64,000 nt of DNA from Hymenobacter citatus (GTDB lineage: Bacteria; Bacteroidota; Bacteroidia; Cytophagales; Hymenobacteraceae), in NCBI RefSeq assembly GCF_014333615.1, contig NZ_JACSCY010000007.1, positions 1 through 64,000 on the forward strand, read 5' to 3'. Positions 25,911-35,677 of this stretch are shown piece after piece. The notes beneath the pieces are model-generated. The model was not told where the DNA came from. It did not search any database and saw only the letters and a program-made list of their open reading frames with translations. Position numbers and translations under genes: made by a program. Every line of letters starts with the position of its first letter. The stretch's first letter is position 1.

Positions 25911-28900
25911 ATGAAGAACCGAATACGCAACAAGCGGCAACGCAGTGTTAGGAGGAGTTCGGGACGCGCTATTGTGCCCCTTGTGCTTTGCACGGCACTT
26001 GGCCTGACAGCAGGTCAATCCGTTCAGGCCCTACCTCTGACCACAGTAAGCGCACGAGAGATAAGTGCGGCCGCCGATATTACCGTGCAAGGCAGGGTAG
26101 TAGACGCTACGGGCAGTGCTATTCCGGGTGTAAACGTGGTGCAGAAAGGCACCAGCAATGGTGCCCAGACTGATGCCGATGGCAATTTTACGCTGGTAGT
26201 ACCCGAGGGGTCCACACTGGTCGTATCCTTCATCGGATATCAGTCGCAGGAAGTGGTGGCTACCTCTACTGCGCGCCTGACAATTCGGTTAGGCACGGAC
26301 CAAAAGGCGCTTGACGAGGTAGTGGTAGTGGGTTACGGCACGCAGTCACGGGCGACGGTAACGGGCGCCATTAGCACCACCAAATCAGCGGAGATTGTAC
26401 GTACGCCTGCTTCCACCTCCTCCAGCGCGCTGGTAGGCCGGGTGCCAGGTATTTCGGCCCGCCAGCCCGATGCCCGTCCTGGTGGCGGCACTAACATCCA
26501 AATCCGCAATATGGGCGACCCGCTCTATGTTATTGACGGGGTAGTGGCGGATGCTGGTCAGTTCAACAACCTGGGCCTGAATGATATCGACAATATCTCG
26601 ATTCTAAAGGACGCCTCGGCCGCTATCTATGGTTTGCGGGCGGCCAACGGGGTAGTGCTTGTGACCACGAAGAGAGGTACCACGGGTAAGCCTACCATTA
26701 ATATATCCGGCTACTACGGGTTGCAGAACTTCACGCGCTATCCGCGTCCGGCCACTGCCTACCAGCACGTGCGGGCGTTGCAGGAAGCCGGGCAGAACCA
26801 GGGCCGCACGCCCGTAAACGAGCCTGTGAAGGGCGAAACCATTACACCGGAGGTGCTGGAGAAGTGGCGCGTAGGTGCCCCTGGCTATAGAAGCTACGAT
26901 TATTACAAAGAGGTTCTGCGCCCCAATGTACCGCAGTACTCGGTCAACGCCAGCGTATCGGGTGGGTCAGAAAATGTGCGGTACTACATATCAGGTACGC
27001 ATTTGGCGCAGGAAGCGCTTATCAAGGACTTCCACTTCAAGCGTACCAACCTGCAGGCCAACGTGGAGGCCAATATTACCAAGCGCCTGACCATCGGCAC
27101 GCAGATTTACGCCCGTATCGAAGACCGTTTTCAGGCTGGCGTGCCGGGTATTGACGACTACTTTAACCCCTTCCTGAGCATCTTCTCGATGTGGCCCACG
27201 GAGTCGCCCTACGCCAACGACAACCCGGCCTACATCAATCAGACGCACAACATCAACGTGAACCCGGCCACGTACCGCACCGAGGTAACGGGCTACTCGC
27301 AGGACTACTGGCGCTCGGCCAAAGGCAACTTCACGGCGCAGTACGATTTCGATTTTGGTCTGAGTGCCAAGGCCATTGGTTCCTACAACTTTACCAACTT
27401 TGATTTCGACGGCTTCGAGTACACCTATAACGGCTACCGCTACAACGGGGCCAATGATACCTACGACATTGTACCGGGTGGGGGCAACCAAAACCCCTGG
27501 CGCGAAACCCGGCGGCGCAACGTGATTGACCGGTACGGGCAATTGCAGCTGAACTACAATAAAACTTTCGGTGACCATGGCATCTCGGCAGTAGCGGCCT
27601 ATGAGCGCTACGACACGGAAAACAAGTACAACGTGGTGCACACCGTACCGCCCAACAATACCATTCCGATTCAGCTGTTTGCCAACCAGGATTTGCTGAT
27701 TGACGAAATCTTTGAGTCGGCGCGGGCGGGCTACATTGGCCGTATCAACTACAACTACAAGCAGAAGTATCTGCTGGAAGTGCTGGGCCGTTACGATGGC
27801 TCCTGGCTGTTTGCGCCGGGTAAGCGGTACGGCTTCTTCCCAGGGGTATCGGCCGGTTGGCGCATCTCGGAAGAGCCTTTTATCAAGGATAATCTGGGCG
27901 AAACCATTACGCAGCTGAAGCTGCGCGCCAGCTATGGCCGTACGGGTAGCGACTATATAGGAAACAACCCTATTGTAGATTTCTACAGGTTCCTACCTGG
28001 CTACCGGTTTCCGGCGGGTAGTGCCATCTTCAACGGCAACTATACCATTGGGATTGACCCCCTCGATCCTCCCATTACGAACGTTTCGTGGCTGACGAAT
28101 ACCAATGCCAACGTCGGGATAGATGTGGGCTTCCTGCAAAATAAGCTGACGGGGCAGTTCGATGTCTTTGAGCGCCGCCGCACAGGCTTGCTTGCTCAGC
28201 GCTATGATGTATTGATACCCGCGGAAATAGGATACGGGATTCCGCCAGAAAACCTGAACTCGGACGCAGTGCGGGGCCTCGAAGGAGCACTGACCTACTC
28301 CAGCGCCATCAACGATTTCACCTACACTGTAACGGCCCACGCCACGCTGGCTAGAGCGCGGAATATTGAGCAGTACAAGCCGCGCTTTGGCAACTCCTGG
28401 GAGGAGTACCGCAACCGCTACAACGACCGGTGGTCGAACGTGGGTTGGGGCTATCAGGTGATTGGGCAGTTCCAGTCGGAGCAGGAAATTGCCGACTACC
28501 CCATCAACAACGACGGCCAGGGCAACCGCAACATGCTGCCTGGCGACCATAAGTACAAGGATGTGAACGGCGACGGCGTGATTAACTACCTCGACGAGCG
28601 GCCGATTGGCTATGCCGAAGGAGCCACGCCATACGTCACCTATGCCCTCAATACCTCGCTCGGCTACAAAGGATTTACCCTGAACTTTGACCTGGTAGGG
28701 GCCGGCCTGCAAACCTTCCGCCGGGAGGTAGAGCAAAAAATACCGTTCCAGAACAACGGCACGTCGCCCAACTACTTCTTTGAGGACCGCTGGCACCGCG
28801 AAGACCCCTTCAACAACGACAGCCCCTGGGTACCGGGTACCTACCCCGCCGTACGCCGCGACGACTCCGGCCACCCGAACTACAACCGTCGGAGCGACTT

Positions 28901-29138
28901 CTGGACCGTGAACGTGCGGTATCTGCGCATCCGCAACCTAGAGCTGGGCTACAGCCTGCCAAAGCCTTTCCTGAACCGGTTTGGCGTGGGAGCGTTGCGC
29001 GTGTACGTGAACGGTACCAACCTGTACTCCTTTGATACTTTAAAGAAATACGACCTCGATCCGGAGATTTCGTCAAACGGGGGCCTCATCTATCCGCCCC
29101 AGCGACTGTTCAATGCGGGCATAAACCTGAGCATTTAA
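25911..29138 (+). CDS. SusC/RagA-family TonB-linked outer membrane protein
   Basis: A 1075-aa TonB-dependent transporter. After a long signal region, residues 55-130 form a CarboxypepD-regulatory-like domain (QGRVVDATGSAIPGVNVVQKGTS). The TonB-box-like DEVVVVGYG is at residues 134-142, and the plug contains NIQIRNMGDPLYVIDGVV and LKDASAAIYGLRAANGVVLVTTK, both SusC hallmarks. The rest is beta barrel, ending in QRLFNAGINLSI. SusC imports oligosaccharides or other oligomers captured by SusD. The substrate is unknown. It is the first gene of a three-gene operon with 13 nt to the next, and LacI-type palindromes upstream suggest sugar-responsive repression. Confidence 0.96.
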   Translation: MKNRIRNKRQRSVRRSSGRAIVPLVLCTALGLTAGQSVQALPLTTVSAREISAAADITVQGRVVDATGSAIPGVNVVQKGTSNGAQTDADGNFTLVVPEGSTLVVSFIGYQSQEVVATSTARLTIRLGTDQKALDEVVVVGYGTQSRATVTGAISTTKSAEIVRTPASTSSSALVGRVPGISARQPDARPGGGTNIQIRNMGDPLYVIDGVVADAGQFNNLGLNDIDNISILKDASAAIYGLRAANGVVLVTTKRGTTGKPTINISGYYGLQNFTRYPRPATAYQHVRALQEAGQNQGRTPVNEPVKGETITPEVLEKWRVGAPGYRSYDYYKEVLRPNVPQYSVNASVSGGSENVRYYISGTHLAQEALIKDFHFKRTNLQANVEANITKRLTIGTQIYARIEDRFQAGVPGIDDYFNPFLSIFSMWPTESPYANDNPAYINQTHNINVNPATYRTEVTGYSQDYWRSAKGNFTAQYDFDFGLSAKAIGSYNFTNFDFDGFEYTYNGYRYNGANDTYDIVPGGGNQNPWRETRRRNVIDRYGQLQLNYNKTFGDHGISAVAAYERYDTENKYNVVHTVPPNNTIPIQLFANQDLLIDEIFESARAGYIGRINYNYKQKYLLEVLGRYDGSWLFAPGKRYGFFPGVSAGWRISEEPFIKDNLGETITQLKLRASYGRTGSDYIGNNPIVDFYRFLPGYRFPAGSAIFNGNYTIGIDPLDPPITNVSWLTNTNANVGIDVGFLQNKLTGQFDVFERRRTGLLAQRYDVLIPAEIGYGIPPENLNSDAVRGLEGALTYSSAINDFTYTVTAHATLARARNIEQYKPRFGNSWEEYRNRYNDRWSNVGWGYQVIGQFQSEQEIADYPINNDGQGNRNMLPGDHKYKDVNGDGVINYLDERPIGYAEGATPYVTYALNTSLGYKGFTLNFDLVGAGLQTFRREVEQKIPFQNNGTSPNYFFEDRWHREDPFNNDSPWVPGTYPAVRRDDSGHPNYNRRSDFWTVNVRYLRIRNLELGYSLPKPFLNRFGVGALRVYVNGTNLYSFDTLKKYDLDPEISSNGGLIYPPQRLFNAGINLSI

Positions 29139-29151
29139 TTTCCTGCTGCAT

Positions 29152-30999
29152 ATGAGACTGAAACATAAACTTTTGACGCTTGGTCTGGGCCTTACGCTTG
29201 GACTGGGAGCTTGCGAAAAAGATTTCTTAGATCGTGACCCACCAAACCTGGTGACGGATGCGCAGGTGTGGAACGACGCGAACCTGGTGACGAGTCTGCT
29301 CGCCAACTTCTACGACCGTATACCCGCCCACACGCGCATTGACGCGGGCTGGGACCGGTTTGCTGCCTACGATGAGGCCATGTGGTCGGGTAACGGCGAC
29401 GGCTTTAACAACCAAGTAGAATACAACTACGACTGGTGGCGCTACTGGGACTATGGCCTGATCCGGGACATCAACTTATCCATCGAAAACATTGATAAGT
29501 TCAGCACCTCCCTGCCGGAAACACAGAAGCTACAGTTCAAATCGGAGTTGCGCTTTCTGCGGGCGTACATCTACTTCGAAATGGTGAAGCGCATGGGCGG
29601 CGTGCCCCTGATAACGCAGCAGCTCATCTATGATTTCAGCGGCAACCCGACGCCCCTACAGGTACCGCGCAGCAAAGAGGCGGAGCTGTACGACTTTATC
29701 GGCAGTGAGCTAGACGCCATTAAAAACGACCTGGGCAACGCGGGTAGCAACACCCGCGCAAACCGCTACACGGCCATGGCGCTGAAATGCCGGGCAATGC
29801 TGTACGCGGGTTCTATTGCCAAGTACAACAGCGCTTCAGGCCTGAATATTGAAACGCCGGGCGGAGAAGTAGGCATTCCGGCCAGCCGGGCCAGAGAGTA
29901 TTACCAAAAATCGTTGGACGCGGCCAAAGAGGTAATAGCTGGCCCCTACTCGCTTTACCGAGCCAACCCCGTAAACCTGGGGGAAAACTTCTACGATGCG
30001 ATTACCCGCAAGTCGCCGAACCCGGAAGTGATTCTGGCCAAGGACTTTTTAACGGCGAAGAACCGGCGTCACCTGTTCACCTACGACAACATTGCCCGCG
30101 GTATTCGGGAGGATAACCTGTCGTCGTCCATCATCACGCCGGTGTTGAACCTGGTAGAGAGCTACGAATATCTGGATGGCACGTCGGGCGAAATTAAAAC
30201 GCGCAACGCTGCCAATACCGACTATATCTACTACGATAACCTGAGTGCGCCTTTCGCCAACAAAGATGCCCGCCTCTACGGTACGGTTATCTACCCCGGC
30301 ACTACCTTCAAAGGGCAGGAGGTGGAAATTCAGGCCGGTGTGATGGTGTGGAATGGCAGCGGGTACAACATGGTAGAAGGCGGCCTAGCTACTCTTTACA
30401 CGGATGGCAAGACCCTAACGGGCAGTTCGGGGCCGCAACGGGCGCAGTCAGAAGTAACAAACACTGGGTTCTACCTGCGCAAGTACATCGATTCGACGCC
30501 TAAATCCAGCACCCGTGGTATTCAGAGCGACACGTGGTGGATTTGGTTCCGCCTAGGCGAAGTGCTGCTGAACGCCTCGGAGGCCGCGCTAGAGCTAGGC
30601 AACGAAGCCGAGGCACTTACCTACGTGAACCGGGTGCGCGAGCGGGCTGGCTTCCCAGCCAACAGTCTCACTACCCTCAGCCGACTGAAACTGGAAAACG
30701 AGCGTCGGGTAGAGCTGGCTTTTGAAGACCACCGCGTGTGGGACCTGATGCGTTGGCGCCGGGCGAGTGTGCTGTGGAACGGCGACAACACGAATCCCAA
30801 CGCTATGATGTACGCGCTGTATCCCTACCGCGTGGTGCGCCCCGGCGATGCTGCGCGCGACGGCAAATACGTGTTCCTGAAGCTGGTGGCACCCCGCTTC
30901 CGAGCCCCGCGTAACTTCCGCCTGGGCAACTATTATTCTTCCATTGATCAGGGCGTACTCAACAACAACCCTAAACTCGTTCGTAACCCCTTCCACTAA
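29152..30999 (+). CDS. RagB/SusD family nutrient-binding lipoprotein
   Basis: A 615-aa SusD homologue, the surface lid that works with the SusC-like channel. The signal peptide ends in LGLGAC with lipidated Cys21, followed by EKDFLDRDPPNLVTDAQVW, a typical SusD start. The TPR-like core contains ELRFLRAYIYFEMVKRMGGVPLI, and the C-terminal domain has NERRVELAFEDHRVWDLMRWRR and ends in LVRNPFH, all family features. It begins 13 nt after the SusC gene. Confidence 0.96.
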   Translation: MRLKHKLLTLGLGLTLGLGACEKDFLDRDPPNLVTDAQVWNDANLVTSLLANFYDRIPAHTRIDAGWDRFAAYDEAMWSGNGDGFNNQVEYNYDWWRYWDYGLIRDINLSIENIDKFSTSLPETQKLQFKSELRFLRAYIYFEMVKRMGGVPLITQQLIYDFSGNPTPLQVPRSKEAELYDFIGSELDAIKNDLGNAGSNTRANRYTAMALKCRAMLYAGSIAKYNSASGLNIETPGGEVGIPASRAREYYQKSLDAAKEVIAGPYSLYRANPVNLGENFYDAITRKSPNPEVILAKDFLTAKNRRHLFTYDNIARGIREDNLSSSIITPVLNLVESYEYLDGTSGEIKTRNAANTDYIYYDNLSAPFANKDARLYGTVIYPGTTFKGQEVEIQAGVMVWNGSGYNMVEGGLATLYTDGKTLTGSSGPQRAQSEVTNTGFYLRKYIDSTPKSSTRGIQSDTWWIWFRLGEVLLNASEAALELGNEAEALTYVNRVRERAGFPANSLTTLSRLKLENERRVELAFEDHRVWDLMRWRRASVLWNGDNTNPNAMMYALYPYRVVRPGDAARDGKYVFLKLVAPRFRAPRNFRLGNYYSSIDQGVLNNNPKLVRNPFH

Positions 31000-31004
31000 G
31001 CCTC

Positions 31005-31688
31005 ATGAAAGCAATAGTTTATAGCCTCCTGGCCAGTGCGATGTTGTTTACAAGCTGTGCTAAGGATAACGTAGACCCTCCTAAATCCCGCCTGACGGGG
31101 CGGGTAGTGTACCAGGATCAGGCCGTGGGCGTCCGCTCATTTGGCTCCACCAACTTGGGTAGTAACGCCTCTATGCTGGAGCTCTGGCAGCGCGGCTTCG
31201 GCTTGTTTACCAAAATTCCGGTGTTTGTGGACCAGGATGGTACCTTCTCGGCGGAATTGTTTAACGGTGACTACAAGCTGGTGCGCTCCCGCGGTAATGG
31301 CCCATGGGTGGACAATACAGACAGCATCAGCGTCAATGTGAAGGGCAATACTGTGGTAGATGTGCCGGTGCAGCCCTACTTCACGTTTTCTAATGCCAGC
31401 ATCCAAAAAAACGGCTCTACGGTGACGGCTACTTGTACCGTCGCCAAAACGGCAACCAGAAATATTGATCGGGTAGTGCTTTTTATCAGCCGAACAGCCA
31501 TTGTGGACGCAACGAACAACTTGGCCCGTAGCGAGAAAAGCGGTGCCGACGTAGCTGATCTGAGCAAACCACTGACCTTTTCACTTGCTGTGCCTACCTC
31601 TATCAAGGGTCCCGTGTATGCCCGCCTGGGGGTGAGAGCAAGCGGGGCCGGTGAATATCTCTACACGCCCGTGCAAAAGCTGGAGTAA
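31005..31688 (+). CDS. DUF3823 domain-containing lipoprotein
   Basis: A 227-aa lipoprotein with lipobox LFTSC (Cys18). RLTGRVVYQDQAVGVRS followed by ELWQRGFGLFTKIPVFVDQDGTFSAELFNGDYKLV matches DUF3823, a pair of beta-sandwich domains found after SusCD genes in many Bacteroidota. It is probably a surface protein that assists capture of the same ligand, but no function has been shown that I know of. It begins 5 nt after the SusD gene. A terminator follows. Confidence 0.9.
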   Translation: MKAIVYSLLASAMLFTSCAKDNVDPPKSRLTGRVVYQDQAVGVRSFGSTNLGSNASMLELWQRGFGLFTKIPVFVDQDGTFSAELFNGDYKLVRSRGNGPWVDNTDSISVNVKGNTVVDVPVQPYFTFSNASIQKNGSTVTATCTVAKTATRNIDRVVLFISRTAIVDATNNLARSEKSGADVADLSKPLTFSLAVPTSIKGPVYARLGVRASGAGEYLYTPVQKLE

Positions 31689-31708
31689 CAGCTTGCGCTG
31701 ACGGTAAT

Positions 31709-31740
31709 AAAAAGGGTAGCCATGTGGCTACCCTTTTTTT
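31709..31740. terminator. bidirectional terminator overlapping a stop codon
   Basis: AAAAAGGGTAGCCA pairs with TGGCTACCCTTTTT around TG, with seven T on the plus strand. It ends the SusCD operon. The minus-strand gene ends inside it: its stop codon TAG (31728-31730) lies within the right arm. Confidence 0.95.
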
Positions 31741-32411
31741 ATGGACTCAAGTATCTCCCTGTACCGAGCTACATTCTCAGCCAGTGCCCGGCGCTTATAC
31801 TGCATCAGGTAGCGCGGGTGGTCCAGAATGTGCAGCTCATCAAACAATTGCAGTTCGCCGTTGAGCCGTTGGAAGTACTGCCCATTGCGGCGGCCCAGGC
31901 ACACGGCGGCGTGGCGGGCCAGCCCTACCTCGGTGGTCATCTGTTGTACGGACTGCTGGATGTCGGGCCATAGCGCCTGCGTTACGGCCGGCGAATCGTA
32001 GAAATTATAGTTCAGGTCGTTTTTTAGCAGAACCAATGAGTAAAGTGAACCGAGAAAGAAGTGCTCATAGAACATCTGTGGGCCGCCCATAGCCATAATA
32101 ACGGCCTGCACGAACTCGCTACTTGGCTCGCGGCGGCGCGGCAGGTCGTTGTCGATTCCCCAGGCGGCCAGCGCGGTAGGGTCGGTGAAGGCCACGCCGG
32201 TGCGGCCGTTGCCCAACCGGCCGGGGTTGATGCCCAGCAGCGCCACCCGCGGGCGGTTGGTGGCATAGTAACGTTGGGCAAACTGTGTGAGTAGCCGCAA
32301 TGGCTCGGGCTGTTGGTAGGGGCTCACGGCCACCACGCCCTCAGGCAACGGCGCGGAGGGTAGGGGAAACGTTGCGAGAAACGACAGCAGGCGGTCGGCG
32401 AAGGTAGACAT
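31728..32411 (-). CDS. uracil-DNA glycosylase family protein, SMUG2-like
   Basis: A 227-aa protein of the DUF4918/SMUG2 branch of uracil-DNA glycosylases. ALLGINPGRLGNGRTGVAFTDP (about residues 57-78) is the water-activating motif with the Asn of G-I-N-P, and HILDHPRYLMQYKR near the end is the DNA-intercalating motif. The enzymes remove deaminated bases such as uracil from DNA and start base-excision repair. Length is normal. The last codons (SIKKG, stop) are formed by the terminator stem. Convergent with the SusCD operon. Confidence 0.88.
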   Translation of the reverse strand: MSTFADRLLSFLATFPLPSAPLPEGVVAVSPYQQPEPLRLLTQFAQRYYATNRPRVALLGINPGRLGNGRTGVAFTDPTALAAWGIDNDLPRRREPSSEFVQAVIMAMGGPQMFYEHFFLGSLYSLVLLKNDLNYNFYDSPAVTQALWPDIQQSVQQMTTEVGLARHAAVCLGRRNGQYFQRLNGELQLFDELHILDHPRYLMQYKRRALAENVARYREILESIKKG

Positions 32412-32483
32412 AGGCAGGGTAGGGGTTCCGCTTTCCTACGACCTATCCGCCACTGATGGTCGGGTTTCCTGCGCTTTTCCCGC

Positions 32484-32491
32484 TACTTTTG
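32484..32491 (+). promoter_or_regulatory. -7 box (TACTTTTG) upstream of lpxK
   Basis: TACTTTTG fits TAnnTTTG and lies 25 nt before the lpxK ATG. A short TTT at 32465-32467 could be a poor -33 partner. Confidence 0.45.
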
Positions 32492-32516
32492 CTGGCCCGT
32501 TCACCCCTTGTTGTTG

Positions 32517-33572
32517 ATGCCCACGTTGCTGACCCTCTTGCTACTGCCTGTTGCCTGGCTCTATGCCGGAGTAATGCACGTGCGCAACTGGTTGTATGGC
32601 CAGGGAATCAAGAAAAGTGAGCAGTTTCCGATACCCGTGGTAAATGTGGGTAATCTGCGGGTAGGCGGCACCGGCAAAACACCTCACGTAGTCTGGCTGA
32701 CGCGCCAGTTGCTCCGGCACGGTCAGCACCCGGCTATTCTGAGCCGGGGCTATGGCCGTCAGACCCGCGGCTACCGCCTCGCTACCCCTTCCGATACCGC
32801 CCAAACCATTGGCGACGAGCCCCAACAGTATGTGCAGGAGTTTGCCGAACAAGTACTTGTAGCCGTGAGCGAAGATCGGTGCGCGGGCATCCGGCGGCTG
32901 CTGGCCCTACCTCAGCCGCCCACCGCCGTGGTGCTCGACGATGCCTATCAGCACCGCCACGTGCGCCCTACCCTCAACCTGTTGCTAACGGAGCAGCAGC
33001 GCCCATTTTACGAGGACCATGTGCTGCCCGCCGGACGCCTGCGCGAAAGCCGCGCTGGCGCCCAACGGGCCGACGCCGTGCTTATTACCAAGTGCGACCC
33101 TCACCTTGGCGCTGAGCAGCAGCAGGAAATTATGCGGCGTGTGCGGCGCTATGCCCGACCCCAGGTGCCGGTTTTATTCTCCGCGTACCAATACGGTGCT
33201 CCGGTGGCCGTACATCAACCGCAGAATATCGAAAGCCAAGCTATAATACTACTAACGGGTGTTGCTAATCCGGCGCCGCTACGCACATATTTGGAGTCGG
33301 CGGGGTACCAGATTGTAAGCCACGCCGCCTTTGCCGACCACCATTTGTTCAGCGAAACGGAGCTTCGACAGGTAGCTGCGCAATTACGGCCGGGCGTTAG
33401 CGTTTTCACCACGCAAAAAGATGCAGCCCGCCTACAAGTGCCCGCGTTGCGGGCGGTAGTAGCCAACTGGCCTTTATTTTATATTCCGATTGACGTGCAG
33501 TTTTTGGCCGATGGCGAAAGCCGTTTGCTGGCGCTGCTAACACCTATTTTTCAGCCCCACGCTGTTGTCTGA
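32517..33572 (+). CDS. lpxK: tetraacyldisaccharide 4'-kinase
   Basis: A 351-aa inner-membrane kinase that phosphorylates the 4' position of the lipid A precursor to give lipid IVA. The N-terminal membrane helix (LLTLLLLPVAWLYAGVMHV) is followed by the P-loop NLRVGGTGKTP at about residues 46-56, then LSRGYGR, GDEP, VLDDAYQHRHV and LPAGRLRE, all LpxK signatures. ATG 32517 is chosen over a TTG three codons upstream. The end overlaps the start of the porin gene by 8 nt, linking lipid A and outer-membrane protein production. Confidence 0.96.
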   Translation: MPTLLTLLLLPVAWLYAGVMHVRNWLYGQGIKKSEQFPIPVVNVGNLRVGGTGKTPHVVWLTRQLLRHGQHPAILSRGYGRQTRGYRLATPSDTAQTIGDEPQQYVQEFAEQVLVAVSEDRCAGIRRLLALPQPPTAVVLDDAYQHRHVRPTLNLLLTEQQRPFYEDHVLPAGRLRESRAGAQRADAVLITKCDPHLGAEQQQEIMRRVRRYARPQVPVLFSAYQYGAPVAVHQPQNIESQAIILLTGVANPAPLRTYLESAGYQIVSHAAFADHHLFSETELRQVAAQLRPGVSVFTTQKDAARLQVPALRAVVANWPLFYIPIDVQFLADGESRLLALLTPIFQPHAVV

Positions 33573-35676
33573 TTTGTTTCGTTTTTTGCTCGTAAGCCGG
33601 CTGCTGCGCCGGTTGTTGTCGTTGTCGCCGACCCGGCGAAGCTGGCTAGTGCCGGTGGTTATAGTGATGTGGCTGTTCCCTCTGGTCACCCGCGCCCAGA
33701 TTGTAGACGACTCCACCAAGGTGCTCTATGGTCCCAAAACTACGTTCATCATTCGGGAGGCCGACGTGCTGCGCGACACCATCACGCCGGTGATGGTGGA
33801 TACCACCCTCACGCGCCTACCCCAACAGCGCTACTGGCTGCACGATAGCACGTTTCAGCAGGACCTGGGCAACCTGGGCACTGCCACCCGGCCGCTGTTG
33901 TGGCAGACCAATACGCAACTGGGCAACCGCCTGGGCCGCAACGTGTTCGATAAGTACGCCATCAACCCGGCTACCATTCCCTACTACGATACCCGCTCGC
34001 CCTACTCGTATTTTCAGTTTAATCTGGGGAGTACCGGCGAGTCGACGTTCCGACTGTCCTACGCGCGCAGTGTGAAGAAGTACTTCAACGTGGGTGCGGT
34101 GTATGAGCGGTTTACGTCGACCAAAACGCTGGCCGACGTAACGGGCCGCAACGACTTGGTGCGCCATACCAACGTGCTGGTATTCATGCGCTACCAGTCG
34201 CCCAACGACCGGTACCACGGCCTGTTCAACGTCACCACCTCCCGGCACCGCGCCATTGAGCAGGGCGGCATCCGGCGCAATAGCGACCCAATAGCAGCCG
34301 ATACATTGCTTGATAAAGGGTTATTGTTTATACAACCCAGCACGCAGACAGTATGGTTGCAGACAGGGGCCGGGGGCGCCACCGCCGCTAACGAAGAGGA
34401 GCGCAACAACGTGCACCTGGCGCACACCTACCGGCTGCTGGGGCAGGGCCTCACGGCCTTTCACGTGCTGGACTACAACTCCCAGCGTAATCGCTTCTAC
34501 GACAACGGTATCGTGCGGGCGAACGGCCAGCCGGTGTATCCCGGCTACCCCAATACCTTCCTCAACCTCACGAAGACCAATGATATTGCCACCTACCACC
34601 AGATAGAAAACACGCTCGGCTTTCTGGGGACTACCACCTGGAAAGGGTCGTTGGTGGAGTACCGCGTGTATGCCCGCCGCCGCGACATCAGCCTCCGTAT
34701 GGAAAGTCTGTTTTCTACCATCACTGGAACAGATTCGGCGGGTCGCTCGCCGCAACTGCCGTATCCCAGCACCCCTACCCCAGCTGATGTGCGTAAGCTG
34801 GATCCTCTGAAAGTATACCGAGGCGAAGGGAAAGCAATTGCAGGCCAGGTGTTTGTGGGTGGCAATGCAGCTTTCAACTACAAGCAATTTGCTATTCAAG
34901 GCGAAGCAGAATATCTAGTGCTCAACAAGGAATACCGCCTGCGCGGGCAGGCCCGATTGGGGCCGCTGACAGGGGAAGTGCTGCTGGTTGGCTATTCGCC
35001 TACCCTCACGCAACAGCTGTATAGCGGAAATCATTTTAAATGGGACTATCGACCAAGCGAAGCCGATACAACTTTGAATAACACTGACATACAGCAGTTT
35101 TCAGCTCATATTTCACAGAAACTGGGTCGTCATCATTTTAATGCTTCTGGCTCATTTATAAGTATCCTTAATTTAGTATATTATAATATTGATGGGAAGC
35201 CGCGAAATTCTAGTGCACAACAACTCGTAACCCTCACCGCTCGGCACCGCTTCAACTACGGCAAGGTATACTTCGACAACCAGGGCACCTATACGCTCGG
35301 CGGCCAGGGAACTGGCAACAACGACCCGATTCGCATTCCAACGCTGGTGTCGCTGTCGCGGGTGTACTACCAGAACGAGATTTTCCGCAAGGCGCTGTTC
35401 GGGCAGATTGGGGCCGAGATGTACTACCAGTCGAGCTACCGGGCCTACCAGTACAGCCCTAGCACCCAGCAGTTTTACCTGCAAAACAGCTTCGAGATTC
35501 GCAACTATCCGGTTATCAACGTGTTTCTGGCTGCCGACGTGAAAACCGTAGGCGTATTTGTGAAGGTGGCCTACCTTAACCAGGGCCTGGCCGGCAACGG
35601 CTACTTTACCACCCCCTACTACACCGCCCAGCAGCGCCGCATCCAGTTCGGTATCCGCTGGCAGTTCTTTAACTAG
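33565..35676 (+). CDS. putative outer-membrane porin (Bacteroidota family)
   Basis: A 703-aa exported beta-barrel protein. An N-terminal hydrophobic segment (WLVPVVIVMWLFPLVTRAQ) acts as signal peptide, and the mature protein shows YDTRSPYSYFQFNLGSTGESTFRLSYAR and many alternating strands, ending in IQFGIRWQFFN with the C-terminal aromatic typical of barrels. This matches the 'putative porin' family (PF14121). The substrate is unknown. The start is uncertain: TTG 33565 overlapping the lpxK stop, or a GTG about 28 codons later; no upstream ATG fits. It lies in one transcript with lpxK. Confidence 0.85.
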   Translation: MSDLFRFLLVSRLLRRLLSLSPTRRSWLVPVVIVMWLFPLVTRAQIVDDSTKVLYGPKTTFIIREADVLRDTITPVMVDTTLTRLPQQRYWLHDSTFQQDLGNLGTATRPLLWQTNTQLGNRLGRNVFDKYAINPATIPYYDTRSPYSYFQFNLGSTGESTFRLSYARSVKKYFNVGAVYERFTSTKTLADVTGRNDLVRHTNVLVFMRYQSPNDRYHGLFNVTTSRHRAIEQGGIRRNSDPIAADTLLDKGLLFIQPSTQTVWLQTGAGGATAANEEERNNVHLAHTYRLLGQGLTAFHVLDYNSQRNRFYDNGIVRANGQPVYPGYPNTFLNLTKTNDIATYHQIENTLGFLGTTTWKGSLVEYRVYARRRDISLRMESLFSTITGTDSAGRSPQLPYPSTPTPADVRKLDPLKVYRGEGKAIAGQVFVGGNAAFNYKQFAIQGEAEYLVLNKEYRLRGQARLGPLTGEVLLVGYSPTLTQQLYSGNHFKWDYRPSEADTTLNNTDIQQFSAHISQKLGRHHFNASGSFISILNLVYYNIDGKPRNSSAQQLVTLTARHRFNYGKVYFDNQGTYTLGGQGTGNNDPIRIPTLVSLSRVYYQNEIFRKALFGQIGAEMYYQSSYRAYQYSPSTQQFYLQNSFEIRNYPVINVFLAADVKTVGVFVKVAYLNQGLAGNGYFTTPYYTAQQRRIQFGIRWQFFN

Positions 35677-35677
35677 A

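Noticed and set aside
25911..31688. A complete polysaccharide-utilisation locus around SusCD
   Set aside because: No glycoside hydrolase, sulfatase, hybrid two-component system or ECF-sigma/anti-sigma pair is adjacent; the GH genes are 6-33 kb away and in separate transcripts.
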